From assembly GCF_021044775.1 (NCBI RefSeq), contig NZ_JAJNOQ010000001.1, positions 186,001 to 250,000 on the forward strand: a stretch of DNA of 64,000 nt. Direction: 5' to 3'. Each line of letters opens with the position of its first letter. The first letter of the stretch is position 1. This DNA is from Paraeggerthella hominis (GTDB lineage Bacteria > Actinomycetota > Coriobacteriia > Coriobacteriales > Eggerthellaceae). A program made the position numbers and the translations under genes. Below, piece by piece: positions 48,319 to 56,827 of this stretch. The notes below the pieces were generated by a model. The model was not told where the DNA came from and ran no database searches. It saw only the letters and a list, made by a program, of their open reading frames with translations.

Positions 48319-51294
48319 GTGCACTTTATCGAGAATATTGTTCCATATCAGAAGCGAGCAAATTTGGCGCCCTCCAAAACCACGGATCGAGCATCTTCGA
48401 GCCTGCGAAGCAGGGTCGAGCGCAAAAAGCAGCACATACGCGCTTGGGAGGGAAACGACCCGTCCCGCAAACGACGCGTCTACTTCGGCTGTTACACGGC
48501 GGCCTTCATCGTTGTAGCGTTCATCACGTTGTTCGTCTACCCGTCCAACGGCCGCGCCTTGATCTGGAACATCGACGGCATCGAGCAGTACTATCCCTTC
48601 TTCGTGTACGAAGGCCAATGGCTGAGGGAAATCGTCAGCAACCTGCTTTCCGGGCAAGGGCTCCAGATTCCGCTTTGGGTGCACGAACTGGGCTACGGCA
48701 TGGACGTTCCCTCCACGCTCGACACGTTCTTCGACCCGCTCAACCTGCTTTCCGGCCTGTGCCCGGAACGCTATTCGGAATACCTCTTCCAATTCCTTGT
48801 GGTGTTTCGCCTGTACCTGGCCGGAGCTGCGTTCTCGCTTCTTGCCTTGCGCTTCAAAATCGGGCGGTTCCCCACCTTGGTAGGCGCCTTGCTGTACGCG
48901 CTGTGCGGCACCGCGATGGCGGTTGCCTACTGGCCGGCTGGAGCGTGGCCGCTCGTCTTGTTCCCCTTGCTGCTGCTCGGCGTGGAAAAGGTGATCGCGA
49001 AAGAGCGGCCCTACACGTTCATCGCAGCAGTCGCCGCATTCTTCATCATATCCTATTACTTCTCGTACATGGCGTGCTTGCTGCTGCTCCCCTACTGCGC
49101 GGTGCGCGTCTTCCAAACGCAGAAAAGCGTCAACGCGGTGCGTTTCCTTGGTTGGACCCTACGCTTTTTCGGCCTCCTGGCCATCGGCGTTTTGATCGCC
49201 TGCTTCGCGCTGGTTCCTTCGCTTGTCGGGTTGTTTGGACTTGAGCGATTCACCGACAACTCGGTCACCGTCCCGCTGTTCTATTCGCATCACTACTACA
49301 CCTCGCTCGCATCCGGGTTCCTGAGCATGGCGGGCGTCGGGAGCGATTGCTACATCGGGTTCGGCGGACTGGCGTTTCTTTCCTGCGTCCTGCTCTTTTC
49401 GAAGCGCCGGCAGAACACGTCGCTCAAGATCGCGTTCGTCGCAGGCACCATCATGCTCATGGTCCCTGCCGTCGGAAGCTTCCTCAACGGCATGAACTAC
49501 GCCACCAACCGTTGGGTATGGGCTTACGCCCTGGTGGTTTGCTTCATTGTGGCCCGCATGCTTCCGAGCATGCTCCATCTTGACAAGCGATCCGTAAAGG
49601 TGCTGGTCATCGCGTCTATCGCCTACGGGGCCATCGTCTTCGCCGTGGCGCCCATGCGCACCGAGGCCATGCTGGCCGCCGGTGTCGTTTTGGCGGCCAC
49701 CCTGTTCGTCGTGGCGCAACGGGGCATGGCGGCCAAGACGCGACGGATGGCCGTCGTTTGCTGCCTGACGGCGGGCCTGACCGTGAACGCCTTCTATTTC
49801 GTATCCCCTGACGAAGGCGGCGTGGGCAAGCTCTCGTCGCCGTTGGGCTACGCCTACCCCCGCATCACGTCCGACTCCCCCAACCACCTGGTCTCGGACC
49901 TGAACGCTCCCGGGCTGTGGCGCTACGACGGAAGCTCGTCGGCCATCGAGCGCACGCGCAACGACAGCTTGGTGCTGGGGCTCAAGGGCTTCGATTTCTA
50001 CAACAGCTCGTACAACAGCGCCATCGACGACTTCCATACCGAGCTTGCCCTCAACAGGACCAACATCAACTTCTCGTACAACGATCTGGGAGGCCGAGCA
50101 ATCCTGGAGTCGCTCATGGGCGTGAAATACTACCTGAGCACCAAAGCGGGCTTTCCCCCGGTGTACCTGTACGACGATCCGAACAAGATCGTAGCGTCGG
50201 GCGTCGTGCGCGACATCCCGTACCAGGTGCACGAAGGATCCAACGTCCTGCCGCTGGCCTTCGCCTACGATTCGTACGTTCCCCGCAGCGAGTACCTTTC
50301 CCTCTCCCCCGCCCAGCGGCAGGAAGCGCTGCTGCAGGGCGTGGTGCTCGACGAGTCGTCGCTTCCCGCAACCGACAGAAAGCAGGAATCCCGCACGGTG
50401 CCCTCCGTCGTGTCGGCAAGCAACGGCCTTTCGGTGGAAGACGGCGTGATACGCGTTTTGAAACCGGGAGCGACGCTGACCTTGAGCTTCGAAGGCATCG
50501 CCAACAGCGAGACGTACTTCTACGTCGACGGACTGCACTTCAAAGGCGTGTCGCCTGTCGAAGAGTCCAAGCGCAAAGGGGAATTCGACAACCTCGCCTG
50601 GTTCCGCAAGGCGCTTCTGCTTCAAAAGGACATGAACTGGACCGAACCCCGACGCTACAATATCGGGCTCGGCTCCGACAAAGCGCCCGGCATGCGCCAG
50701 ATCGACAACTACACGAACGCCTCCCATCTGTACGGCGGCAAGGACGAATGGCTGGTCAACATGGGGTATTCGAAAGAGCCCCAAACATCGATCACGCTGC
50801 ACTTCGACCTCAAGGGAGACTATCGCTTCACGAACATGTCGGTGGTTTGCCAGCCTGTGAAAAACATGTCGAACCGCATCGATGCGTTGAAAGCCGACCC
50901 GGTAGAAGATTTGAAGTTCGGCACGAACGAGATCACGGCCTCGATCGACGCAAGCAAGCCCAAAGCCCTCTTCTTGAGCGTGCCGTACTCGAAGGGATGG
51001 ACCGCCACGGTGGACGGAAAGCCCGCCGAAATCAAGCGGGCGAACACCGCGTTCATGGCCTTGGAGCTTGAACCCGGCCATCACGAGATCGAGCTGCGCT
51101 ACCTGACCCCGGGCCTGCGAGAAGGCATGATCCTGTCGGGCATCGGCTTGGCCGCGCTTGCCGGGTTGGCGCTCGTGCGTCGCATCCTGAGCACCCGCGT
51201 ACGGCGCGCGCAGACGACCGCATCGGCATCGGCGCGCGCGGACGTGCAGGTAAGCCCGCAGCGGCAAGAAGAGCACGAACGGAATTCGAGGTAA
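48319..51294 (+). CDS. YfhO-family membrane glycosyltransferase (GT-C type)
   Basis: 991 residues: a basic cytoplasmic N-terminus, about 12-14 transmembrane helices over residues 55-480, and a large extracytoplasmic C-terminal half with a final helix near 950. The YfhO family includes the B. subtilis protein needed with CsbB for glycosylation of lipoteichoic acid. Typical features are the IWNIDGIEQYYPFFVYEGQW loop and the late VPYSKGWTATVDG motif. The start is a GTG at 48319 with weak upstream signals. First gene of a plus-strand operon reaching 56707; it would transfer a sugar from a polyprenyl carrier to an envelope polymer. Confidence 0.85.
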   Translation: MHFIENIVPYQKRANLAPSKTTDRASSSLRSRVERKKQHIRAWEGNDPSRKRRVYFGCYTAAFIVVAFITLFVYPSNGRALIWNIDGIEQYYPFFVYEGQWLREIVSNLLSGQGLQIPLWVHELGYGMDVPSTLDTFFDPLNLLSGLCPERYSEYLFQFLVVFRLYLAGAAFSLLALRFKIGRFPTLVGALLYALCGTAMAVAYWPAGAWPLVLFPLLLLGVEKVIAKERPYTFIAAVAAFFIISYYFSYMACLLLLPYCAVRVFQTQKSVNAVRFLGWTLRFFGLLAIGVLIACFALVPSLVGLFGLERFTDNSVTVPLFYSHHYYTSLASGFLSMAGVGSDCYIGFGGLAFLSCVLLFSKRRQNTSLKIAFVAGTIMLMVPAVGSFLNGMNYATNRWVWAYALVVCFIVARMLPSMLHLDKRSVKVLVIASIAYGAIVFAVAPMRTEAMLAAGVVLAATLFVVAQRGMAAKTRRMAVVCCLTAGLTVNAFYFVSPDEGGVGKLSSPLGYAYPRITSDSPNHLVSDLNAPGLWRYDGSSSAIERTRNDSLVLGLKGFDFYNSSYNSAIDDFHTELALNRTNINFSYNDLGGRAILESLMGVKYYLSTKAGFPPVYLYDDPNKIVASGVVRDIPYQVHEGSNVLPLAFAYDSYVPRSEYLSLSPAQRQEALLQGVVLDESSLPATDRKQESRTVPSVVSASNGLSVEDGVIRVLKPGATLTLSFEGIANSETYFYVDGLHFKGVSPVEESKRKGEFDNLAWFRKALLLQKDMNWTEPRRYNIGLGSDKAPGMRQIDNYTNASHLYGGKDEWLVNMGYSKEPQTSITLHFDLKGDYRFTNMSVVCQPVKNMSNRIDALKADPVEDLKFGTNEITASIDASKPKALFLSVPYSKGWTATVDGKPAEIKRANTAFMALELEPGHHEIELRYLTPGLREGMILSGIGLAALAGLALVRRILSTRVRRAQTTASASARADVQVSPQRQEEHERNSR

Positions 51295-51298
51295 CCCC

Positions 51299-52615
51299 AT
51301 GCACGACCAACGGAAAACCCTTTTGATACTCGGCTCGATGGACGAGTTCGCGCTTCTGGTGCAACGCGCCAAGGAACGCGGCTGTCGCGTGCTCGTGGCC
51401 GACGGCTACGAGCACGGCCCCGCTCGCGCGCATGCGGATGCCTCGTTCACGATTCCCGTCACGGACACCGAAGCCTTGGTCAACCTATGTCGCGACGAAG
51501 CCGTCGACGCGCTGATCACCTCGTTTTCCGACGTGCTGTTCGAAGAGGGCTGCCGCGTTGCGCATGCGGCGGGCCTTCCCGCCCCCTGTTCGCTGGACAA
51601 GTTGGAATTCCTCAGGAACAAGCAGCTCATGAAGAACATGTTCGACCAGTTGGGCGTGCCCTACCCGAACAGCTGCGTCGTGCCGCTCGACCAGGTCGAA
51701 CGGGCGTGCGAGTCCCTGCGCTTCCCCTGCGTCATCAAGCCGGTCGATGCCTACGGCTCGTACGGCGTCCGCGTCGTGCGCACCGCAGTCGAAGCGATCG
51801 AATCGGCTGCCTCGGTTGCAGAGGAATCGAGGCGCGCGAACAGCGTGGTCCTCGAAGAGTACAACGGCGGGCACGAGTTCAACATGATCACCTGGGCGTC
51901 GCACGGGCGCGTGTTCCCCGTTTCCGTAGCCGACCGCGAAAAGACCGTGTGCGCGTTCGAGGATCTTCCCCACGTCAGCAGGATCGTGTACCCGAGTCGC
52001 TTCACCGACGAGGTCCTGCCCGATGCGCTCGCATACGCGCAGCGCATCGTCGAGTTCGCGGGGATCGAGCACGGCCCTTTATGCATGCAGTTTTTCTGGT
52101 CCCCCGACTCGGGCATACACGTATGCGAGGTGACGGGCCGCGTGTTCGGCTACGAGCACGAGCTGCTGGAATACGCGTCCGGCTTGTCCGTGGAGGATCT
52201 GCTGCTTGACACGGCGCTCGACCGCGACGCCCTTGCACGCCGCCTTGAAGCCCACGACGCGCGCTCCATGCCGAAATGCAGCTGCGGGCTGTACTTTCAC
52301 GCGCGCGACGGCATCGTGGCAAGCCTTGACGCCGCGCAAGCCGCGCTGCAAGGCCCTTGCGTGCAGGAGACCCTTCTGTACTACGCACCAGGGCAAACGG
52401 TCAAGAACGCGCGCGGCGGACAGCCCTATGCCGCGCGCGCGTTCCTTGCAGCGGAGTCGTACGGCGAGCTGGACGCCGCAAGCGCGCGGATGTTCGAAAA
52501 CTTCTCCATCGCCGACCCCGACGGCAAGGACCTCGCCGTGCCCAACCGGCTTCCCAGCGCCTGCCGCGCATCCCAAGCGAGCGAAACGACTGCGAAGGAG
52601 CAGCCTGTCTCATGA
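51299..52615 (+). CDS. ATP-grasp ligase
   Basis: 438 residues with pre-ATP-grasp Rossmann segment (LLILGSMDEFALLVQRAKERG), ATP-grasp core (CVIKPVDAYGSYGVRVV; VVLEEYNGGHEFNMITWASHGRV) and metal/phosphate residues near GPLCMQFFWSPDSGIHVCEVTGRV. Such enzymes join a carboxylate to an amine or thiol through an acyl-phosphate. Substrate unknown; placement with an aminotransferase and a decarboxylase-fold enzyme suggests amide formation on an amino-sugar or amino acid. The stop overlaps the next start as ATGA. Confidence 0.85.
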   Translation: MHDQRKTLLILGSMDEFALLVQRAKERGCRVLVADGYEHGPARAHADASFTIPVTDTEALVNLCRDEAVDALITSFSDVLFEEGCRVAHAAGLPAPCSLDKLEFLRNKQLMKNMFDQLGVPYPNSCVVPLDQVERACESLRFPCVIKPVDAYGSYGVRVVRTAVEAIESAASVAEESRRANSVVLEEYNGGHEFNMITWASHGRVFPVSVADREKTVCAFEDLPHVSRIVYPSRFTDEVLPDALAYAQRIVEFAGIEHGPLCMQFFWSPDSGIHVCEVTGRVFGYEHELLEYASGLSVEDLLLDTALDRDALARRLEAHDARSMPKCSCGLYFHARDGIVASLDAAQAALQGPCVQETLLYYAPGQTVKNARGGQPYAARAFLAAESYGELDAASARMFENFSIADPDGKDLAVPNRLPSACRASQASETTAKEQPVS

Positions 52616-53565
52616 ACATATCCGTTGTCATCCCCTGCTACTATTCGGAGCGCATGATCGGCGACGTGGTGCGCATGACCCGCACCGAGCTGGTCAATGC
52701 CGGCTATGATTACGAGTTCATCCTGGTCAACGACGGATCGAAAGACGGAACGTTCCGGGAGATTTCGAAGCTGTGCGCCGAGGACGAGCGCGTGAAGGGC
52801 ATCGACCTCATGCGCAACTTCGGCCAGCACAACGCCATCATGGCCGGTCTGCGCGAGGCGAGCGGAGATGCGGTCATGCTCATGGACGACGACATGCAAA
52901 CGCACCCGTCGCAATGCCTCGCGCTCATCGCGGGCCTGGAAGACGGCGTCGACGTGGTGTTCGCCGCCTTTCGCCAGCATCGGGAGAACTGGTACCGCAG
53001 GCTGGGCTCGCGCTTCGCCATGTTCACCATCCGCGTGCTGGCTGGATGCCCGAAAGGCGTCACCGACAGCAACTTCTTGATCATGCGCCGCTGCGTGAGC
53101 GACGTCATGGTCGAGTACTCAAGCGCCTCGGTGTACGTGCAGGGCCTCGTATTCCGCACGACCGACCGCATAGTGAACGTGGAAGTGGAGCATTACGACC
53201 GCGCGGAAGGCCAGTCGGGATACACCCTGAAAAGCCTGCTGCGACTGTGGTCGACCATCCTGAACTTCTCGGTAACGCCGCTGCGCATCGCTTCGGTGCT
53301 GGGCCTGCTCATGGGCGGTGCGGGACTCGTGGGCGCGATCTGGCTGTTCTTCGAGCGCTTGCACAACCCCACGATGCCGATGGGCTGGGCCTCGGTCATG
53401 GTGACCATGCTGGTGTGCTCGGGCGTCATCATGCTGTTCATGGGCGTGATCGGGGAATACGTCGGCCGCTTGTTCATGACGACCAACAAGAACCCCCAGT
53501 TTCTGATCAGGACTCGCTGCAACGTCTCGTCCGAGAACCAAATCGGCGAAGGAGCCTCTCGATGA
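52612..53565 (+). CDS. Polyprenyl-phosphate glycosyltransferase (GT2, CsbB/ArnC/GtrB type)
   Basis: 317 residues: a GT-A domain (ISVVIPCYYSERMI, VNDGSKDGT, LMDDDMQTHP as the DXD-type motif) and two C-terminal transmembrane helices (about 232-250 and 264-290) typical of enzymes that load a sugar on undecaprenyl phosphate. With YfhO and the SMR-type subunits it gives the three parts of a lipid-linked glycosylation system. Coupled by 4-nt overlaps on both sides. Confidence 0.9.
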   Translation: MNISVVIPCYYSERMIGDVVRMTRTELVNAGYDYEFILVNDGSKDGTFREISKLCAEDERVKGIDLMRNFGQHNAIMAGLREASGDAVMLMDDDMQTHPSQCLALIAGLEDGVDVVFAAFRQHRENWYRRLGSRFAMFTIRVLAGCPKGVTDSNFLIMRRCVSDVMVEYSSASVYVQGLVFRTTDRIVNVEVEHYDRAEGQSGYTLKSLLRLWSTILNFSVTPLRIASVLGLLMGGAGLVGAIWLFFERLHNPTMPMGWASVMVTMLVCSGVIMLFMGVIGEYVGRLFMTTNKNPQFLIRTRCNVSSENQIGEGASR

Positions 53566-54821
53566 ACGAATCCCTCTTCCAGCTGGAAACGCCCTGCTTC
53601 GTGTTCGACGAAACGGAGCTGGCGGACAACTTCCACGACTTCGCCCGCGCGCTGCATGCGCATTGGAGCCCCGCCTCCGAGGTTGCCTACTCGATCAAGA
53701 CCAACCCGTTGCCCTGGATTCTTCGCACGGCGCGCACGTGCGGCTGCATGGCGGAAGCCGTCTCGGACGAGGAGTACGAATTGGCGCTCGCATGCGGATT
53801 CGAACCGCAGCGCATCGTCTTCAACGGGCCCATCAAGGGACGGGCGCGCTTCGAATCGGCGCTTGAGCAGGGAAGCCTGGTCAACCTGGACTCGGCGCGC
53901 GAGCTGCGCTGGCTTGCGGAGATCGCGCGCACGACCGATCGCGTGCTTTCCGTCGGCCTGCGTGCGAGCATCGACCTCGAGTCGCACTGCCCCGGTCAAA
54001 CCGTCACGGGAGCCGCGGGCGGACGTTTCGGCTATTGCTACGAGAACGGCGAGCTGGCGCGCGCCGTGCAGGCCGTCCGCGCGATCGGGCCGAACGTGCG
54101 CATCGCAGGGCTGCACATGCACGTGACCACGCGCAGCCGCACGGTCGAGGTGTACCGCGCCCTTGCGCGCCATGCGGCCGTCATAGCTCGCGAACTCGAC
54201 CTTGACCTGGAATTCGTCGACATCGGCGGAGGCTTCTTCGGCGGAGGCGAAGCGAACCGCGGAGCCTACGACGCTTACGCCCAGGCCATCGCCGCCGAGC
54301 TGTCCGCCACGTTCGACCCCGAGCGCACGCGGCTGCTGGTGGAGCCGGGCGGGGCCGTGATCTGCACCCCCGGACGCTACGTTGGACGCGTGCTCGACGC
54401 GAAGGACACCACCTACGATCGATTCGTGACATGCGATTTGTCCCGCATCAATATCGACCACGAGATGAAGAAGACCGCCTACGCCTACGAGATCGTCCGG
54501 CACGATCCCGAAGCCGCCCCGCGCCGCCTGGCACGCCAAGTGCTCTGCGGCTACACCTGCATGGAAAGCGATCGGCTCTGCATCCTGGAGAACGAGGCGG
54601 AACTCGCAGAAGGCGACCTGATCGTCATCAAGCACGCAGGTGCCTATTCGATGTCGTTCACGCCCGGGTTCTTCATTCGCTTCGCCCCGCACGTCTACGT
54701 CCGCAAAGCCGACGGCAGCTTCACGGACGTCGGCGAAGCTTCCTGGCGACCCGCAAGGCCCGGCGCCCCAAGCGCCGCCACCTTCAACAACGCATCCGCT
54801 GAAAGCGAGGAATCCTCATGA
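53562..54821 (+). CDS. Fold-type III PLP decarboxylase-like enzyme
   Basis: 419 residues of the alanine racemase-fold decarboxylase group (diaminopimelate, ornithine, carboxynorspermidine decarboxylases). PLP Lys is in VAYSIKTNPLPW (about residue 43), Gly-rich EFVDIGGGFFGGG binds phosphate, VEPGGAVIC follows, and the active-site Cys motif is CMESDRL. Tail (about 20 residues) is Ala/Ser-rich. lysA itself would be expected in a different context, so a specialised amino acid substrate feeding the ATP-grasp ligase is more likely. Overlaps neighbours by 4 nt. Confidence 0.85.
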   Translation: MNESLFQLETPCFVFDETELADNFHDFARALHAHWSPASEVAYSIKTNPLPWILRTARTCGCMAEAVSDEEYELALACGFEPQRIVFNGPIKGRARFESALEQGSLVNLDSARELRWLAEIARTTDRVLSVGLRASIDLESHCPGQTVTGAAGGRFGYCYENGELARAVQAVRAIGPNVRIAGLHMHVTTRSRTVEVYRALARHAAVIARELDLDLEFVDIGGGFFGGGEANRGAYDAYAQAIAAELSATFDPERTRLLVEPGGAVICTPGRYVGRVLDAKDTTYDRFVTCDLSRINIDHEMKKTAYAYEIVRHDPEAAPRRLARQVLCGYTCMESDRLCILENEAELAEGDLIVIKHAGAYSMSFTPGFFIRFAPHVYVRKADGSFTDVGEASWRPARPGAPSAATFNNASAESEESS

Positions 54822-55957
54822 TCACGTTCAACGAGCCGCCTCGCGTGCCGCAAGCGTACGACTACATCCGCAACGCCATCGAAAGCGGGAACGTCTGCGG
54901 GGACGGCCCCTACACGAAGCGCTGCAGCGAGTGGATCGAGCAGCGCTTCGACGTGCAGAAATCCCTGCTCACCACAAGCGGCACGGCCGCGCTCGAAATG
55001 GCGGCGCTCCTGTGCCGCATCAAGCCGGGCGACGAGGTGATCCTGCCCAGCTACACGTTCTCGTCCACCGCGACCGCCTTCGTGCTGGCGGGCGCCAAGC
55101 TTGTGTTCGTGGATATACGCCCCGACACCATGAACATCGACGAAGATCAGGTTGAGCAGGCGATTACCGAGCGCACTCGCGCTATCGTGGTCGTGCATTA
55201 CGCGGGCGTGGCGTGCAACATGGACGCCATCAACGGCATCGCGCGCAGCCGCGGCATCCTGGTGGTCGAAGACGCTGCCCAGGGCGTTATGAGCACCTAC
55301 AAAGGGCAGGCCCTGGGCACCATCGGGGACTTCGGCTGCTTCTCGTTCCATGAGACGAAGAACTACTCCATGGGCGAGGGCGGCGCGTTTTTGACCAAGG
55401 ACCCCTCCTACAACGAAGCTGCCGAGATCCTGCGCGAGAAAGGCACCGACCGGTCGCGGTTCTTCCGCGGCCAGGTGGACAAGTACAGTTGGGTCGACTA
55501 CGGCTCGAGCTACCTGCCCAGCGAGCTGAACGCGGCCTATCTGTGGGCGCAGCTCGAACGCGCAGACGAGATCAACGACGACCGTCTGGCCACTTGGAAC
55601 GCCTACTACGAGGCGCTTGCCCCGTACGCCGAAGCGAAAGCGTGCTCGCTGCCCGTCGTACCGCCCGACTGCACCCACAACGCCCACATGTTCTACCTCA
55701 AGTGCAGGGACCTCGAGCAGCGCAGCGCGTTCATCGCGCACATGCGCGAACAGGGAGTTCTCTGCGTGTTCCATTACGTTCCGCTGCATTCCTCCGTTGC
55801 GGGCAAGAAGTTCGGAAGGTTCTTCGGAGAAGATCGTCACACCACGAAGGAAAGCGAGCGCTTGGTGCGCCTGCCCTTGTACTACGCGCTTCCCGAAGAG
55901 CATCGCGCGCACGTCATCGAAGCTGCGTGCGCGTTCTTCGCTTCTGCGGGTCGGTAA
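54818..55957 (+). CDS. wecE: WecE/RffA-like sugar aminotransferase
   Basis: 379 residues of the DegT/DnrJ/EryC1 family. It matches E. coli WecE (dTDP-4-amino-4,6-dideoxygalactose transaminase) closely by eye: NEPPRVPQAYDY, GNVCGDGPYTKRCSEW, VFVDIRPDTMNIDE, VVHYAGVACNMD, PLP Lys in FSFHETKNYSMGEGGA, FFRGQVDKYSW. Such enzymes make a 4-amino-sugar nucleotide, usually dTDP-Fuc4N. No rmlA/rmlB is nearby, so the precursor comes from elsewhere. Confidence 0.9.
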   Translation: MITFNEPPRVPQAYDYIRNAIESGNVCGDGPYTKRCSEWIEQRFDVQKSLLTTSGTAALEMAALLCRIKPGDEVILPSYTFSSTATAFVLAGAKLVFVDIRPDTMNIDEDQVEQAITERTRAIVVVHYAGVACNMDAINGIARSRGILVVEDAAQGVMSTYKGQALGTIGDFGCFSFHETKNYSMGEGGAFLTKDPSYNEAAEILREKGTDRSRFFRGQVDKYSWVDYGSSYLPSELNAAYLWAQLERADEINDDRLATWNAYYEALAPYAEAKACSLPVVPPDCTHNAHMFYLKCRDLEQRSAFIAHMREQGVLCVFHYVPLHSSVAGKKFGRFFGEDRHTTKESERLVRLPLYYALPEEHRAHVIEAACAFFASAGR

Positions 55958-55959
55958 TC

Positions 55960-56361
55960 GTGAAGCACGTCAACCTCAAATCGTTCGTTTCGCTGCACCT
56001 GCTGTTCGTGCTGTACTCGCTCACCGACCTGTTCGGCAAGATGGCCGCCTCGTTCGCGTTCGACGACGTGCGATTCTACCTGCTCTACGCCGCTGTGCTG
56101 GCGGTGCTGTTCCTGTACGCTATCGGCTGGCAGCAGGTGATAAAGCGCCTGCCGTTGACCACGGCGTTCTCCAACCGGGCCATCACGGTGTTCTGGGGAC
56201 TGGTTTGGGGAGTGCTCTTCTTCCAAGAGGAGCTGAACTTCCTGAAGGTGCTCGGCGCGGCCATCGTCGTGGCCGGCGTGGTGCTGTACTCGCGCGCCGA
56301 CGCAGCCGACGCGGATCAGCCCGAACCGGCGAAGGAAGCGGTCGACCATGCCCTTCGCTGA
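55960..56361 (+). CDS. SMR/EamA-like four-helix membrane protein, first subunit
   Basis: 133 residues with four hydrophobic helices and a short acidic C-terminal tail, starting at a GTG two bases after the wecE stop. Small EamA/SMR-like half-transporters such as ArnE/ArnF or GtrA-like proteins flip polyprenyl-linked sugars. The central TTAFSNRAITVFWGLVWG-type segment and WGVLFFQEE are typical of the fold. Overlaps the next gene by 14 nt, so the pair probably form a heterodimer. Confidence 0.78.
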   Translation: MKHVNLKSFVSLHLLFVLYSLTDLFGKMAASFAFDDVRFYLLYAAVLAVLFLYAIGWQQVIKRLPLTTAFSNRAITVFWGLVWGVLFFQEELNFLKVLGAAIVVAGVVLYSRADAADADQPEPAKEAVDHALR

Positions 56362-56707
56362 GATGATCCCCTACATCGCCATCGGCGCGCTCGGCGTGTT
56401 CGTCAGCTCCATCGCGCAGGTCATGCTCAAGAAAGAAGCGGTGAAGCCGCATGGCAGCTTCATGCAGGAATACCTCAACCCGCTGGTGATCGGCGGATAC
56501 GTGCTCATGTTGGCGTCCACGTTCATGCTGGTGGTGTCGTTTCGCGGCATCCCGCTGTCCATGGCGCCGGTGCTCGAGGCGACCAGCTACCTCTACGTCA
56601 CCGTGTTCGGCGTCTTCATCTTCAAGGAGCGGGTCAGCCGCCCCAAGGCGATCGCGCTCGCGGTCATCATGCTGGGCATCCTCGTGTACGCAGCAGGCTT
56701 GTGGTAG
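56348..56707 (+). CDS. SMR/EamA-like four-helix membrane protein, second subunit
   Basis: 119 residues, four helices, with SSIAQVMLKKEAVK in helix 1 and PVLEATSYLYVTVFGVFIFKE in the third and fourth helices, as in ArnE/EmrE-like proteins. It ends the operon before a palindrome at 56712. Paired with the previous gene it could flip the amino-sugar carrier made by the GT2 enzyme. Confidence 0.8.
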   Translation: MPFAEMIPYIAIGALGVFVSSIAQVMLKKEAVKPHGSFMQEYLNPLVIGGYVLMLASTFMLVVSFRGIPLSMAPVLEATSYLYVTVFGVFIFKERVSRPKAIALAVIMLGILVYAAGLW

Positions 56708-56711
56708 AAAC

Positions 56712-56769
56712 GATTGTCGCCCGAAACGTACGGTTTCCAAGCGAAAACCGTACGTTTCGGGCGACAATC
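56712..56769. repeat. Perfect 25-bp palindrome with 8-nt loop, copy 2
   Basis: Left arm 56712-56736 and right arm 56745-56769 are exact reverse complements; loop CCAAGCGA. The inner 24 bp are identical to copy 1 at 3321-3380. It lies between convergent genes, so bidirectional termination is plausible. Confidence 0.9.
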
Positions 56770-56827
56770 TTTCCGAGAGCGCCGTTGAAGCCGATCGGGC
56801 CGGGAAACGAGGCCGGCCCGATCGCCG

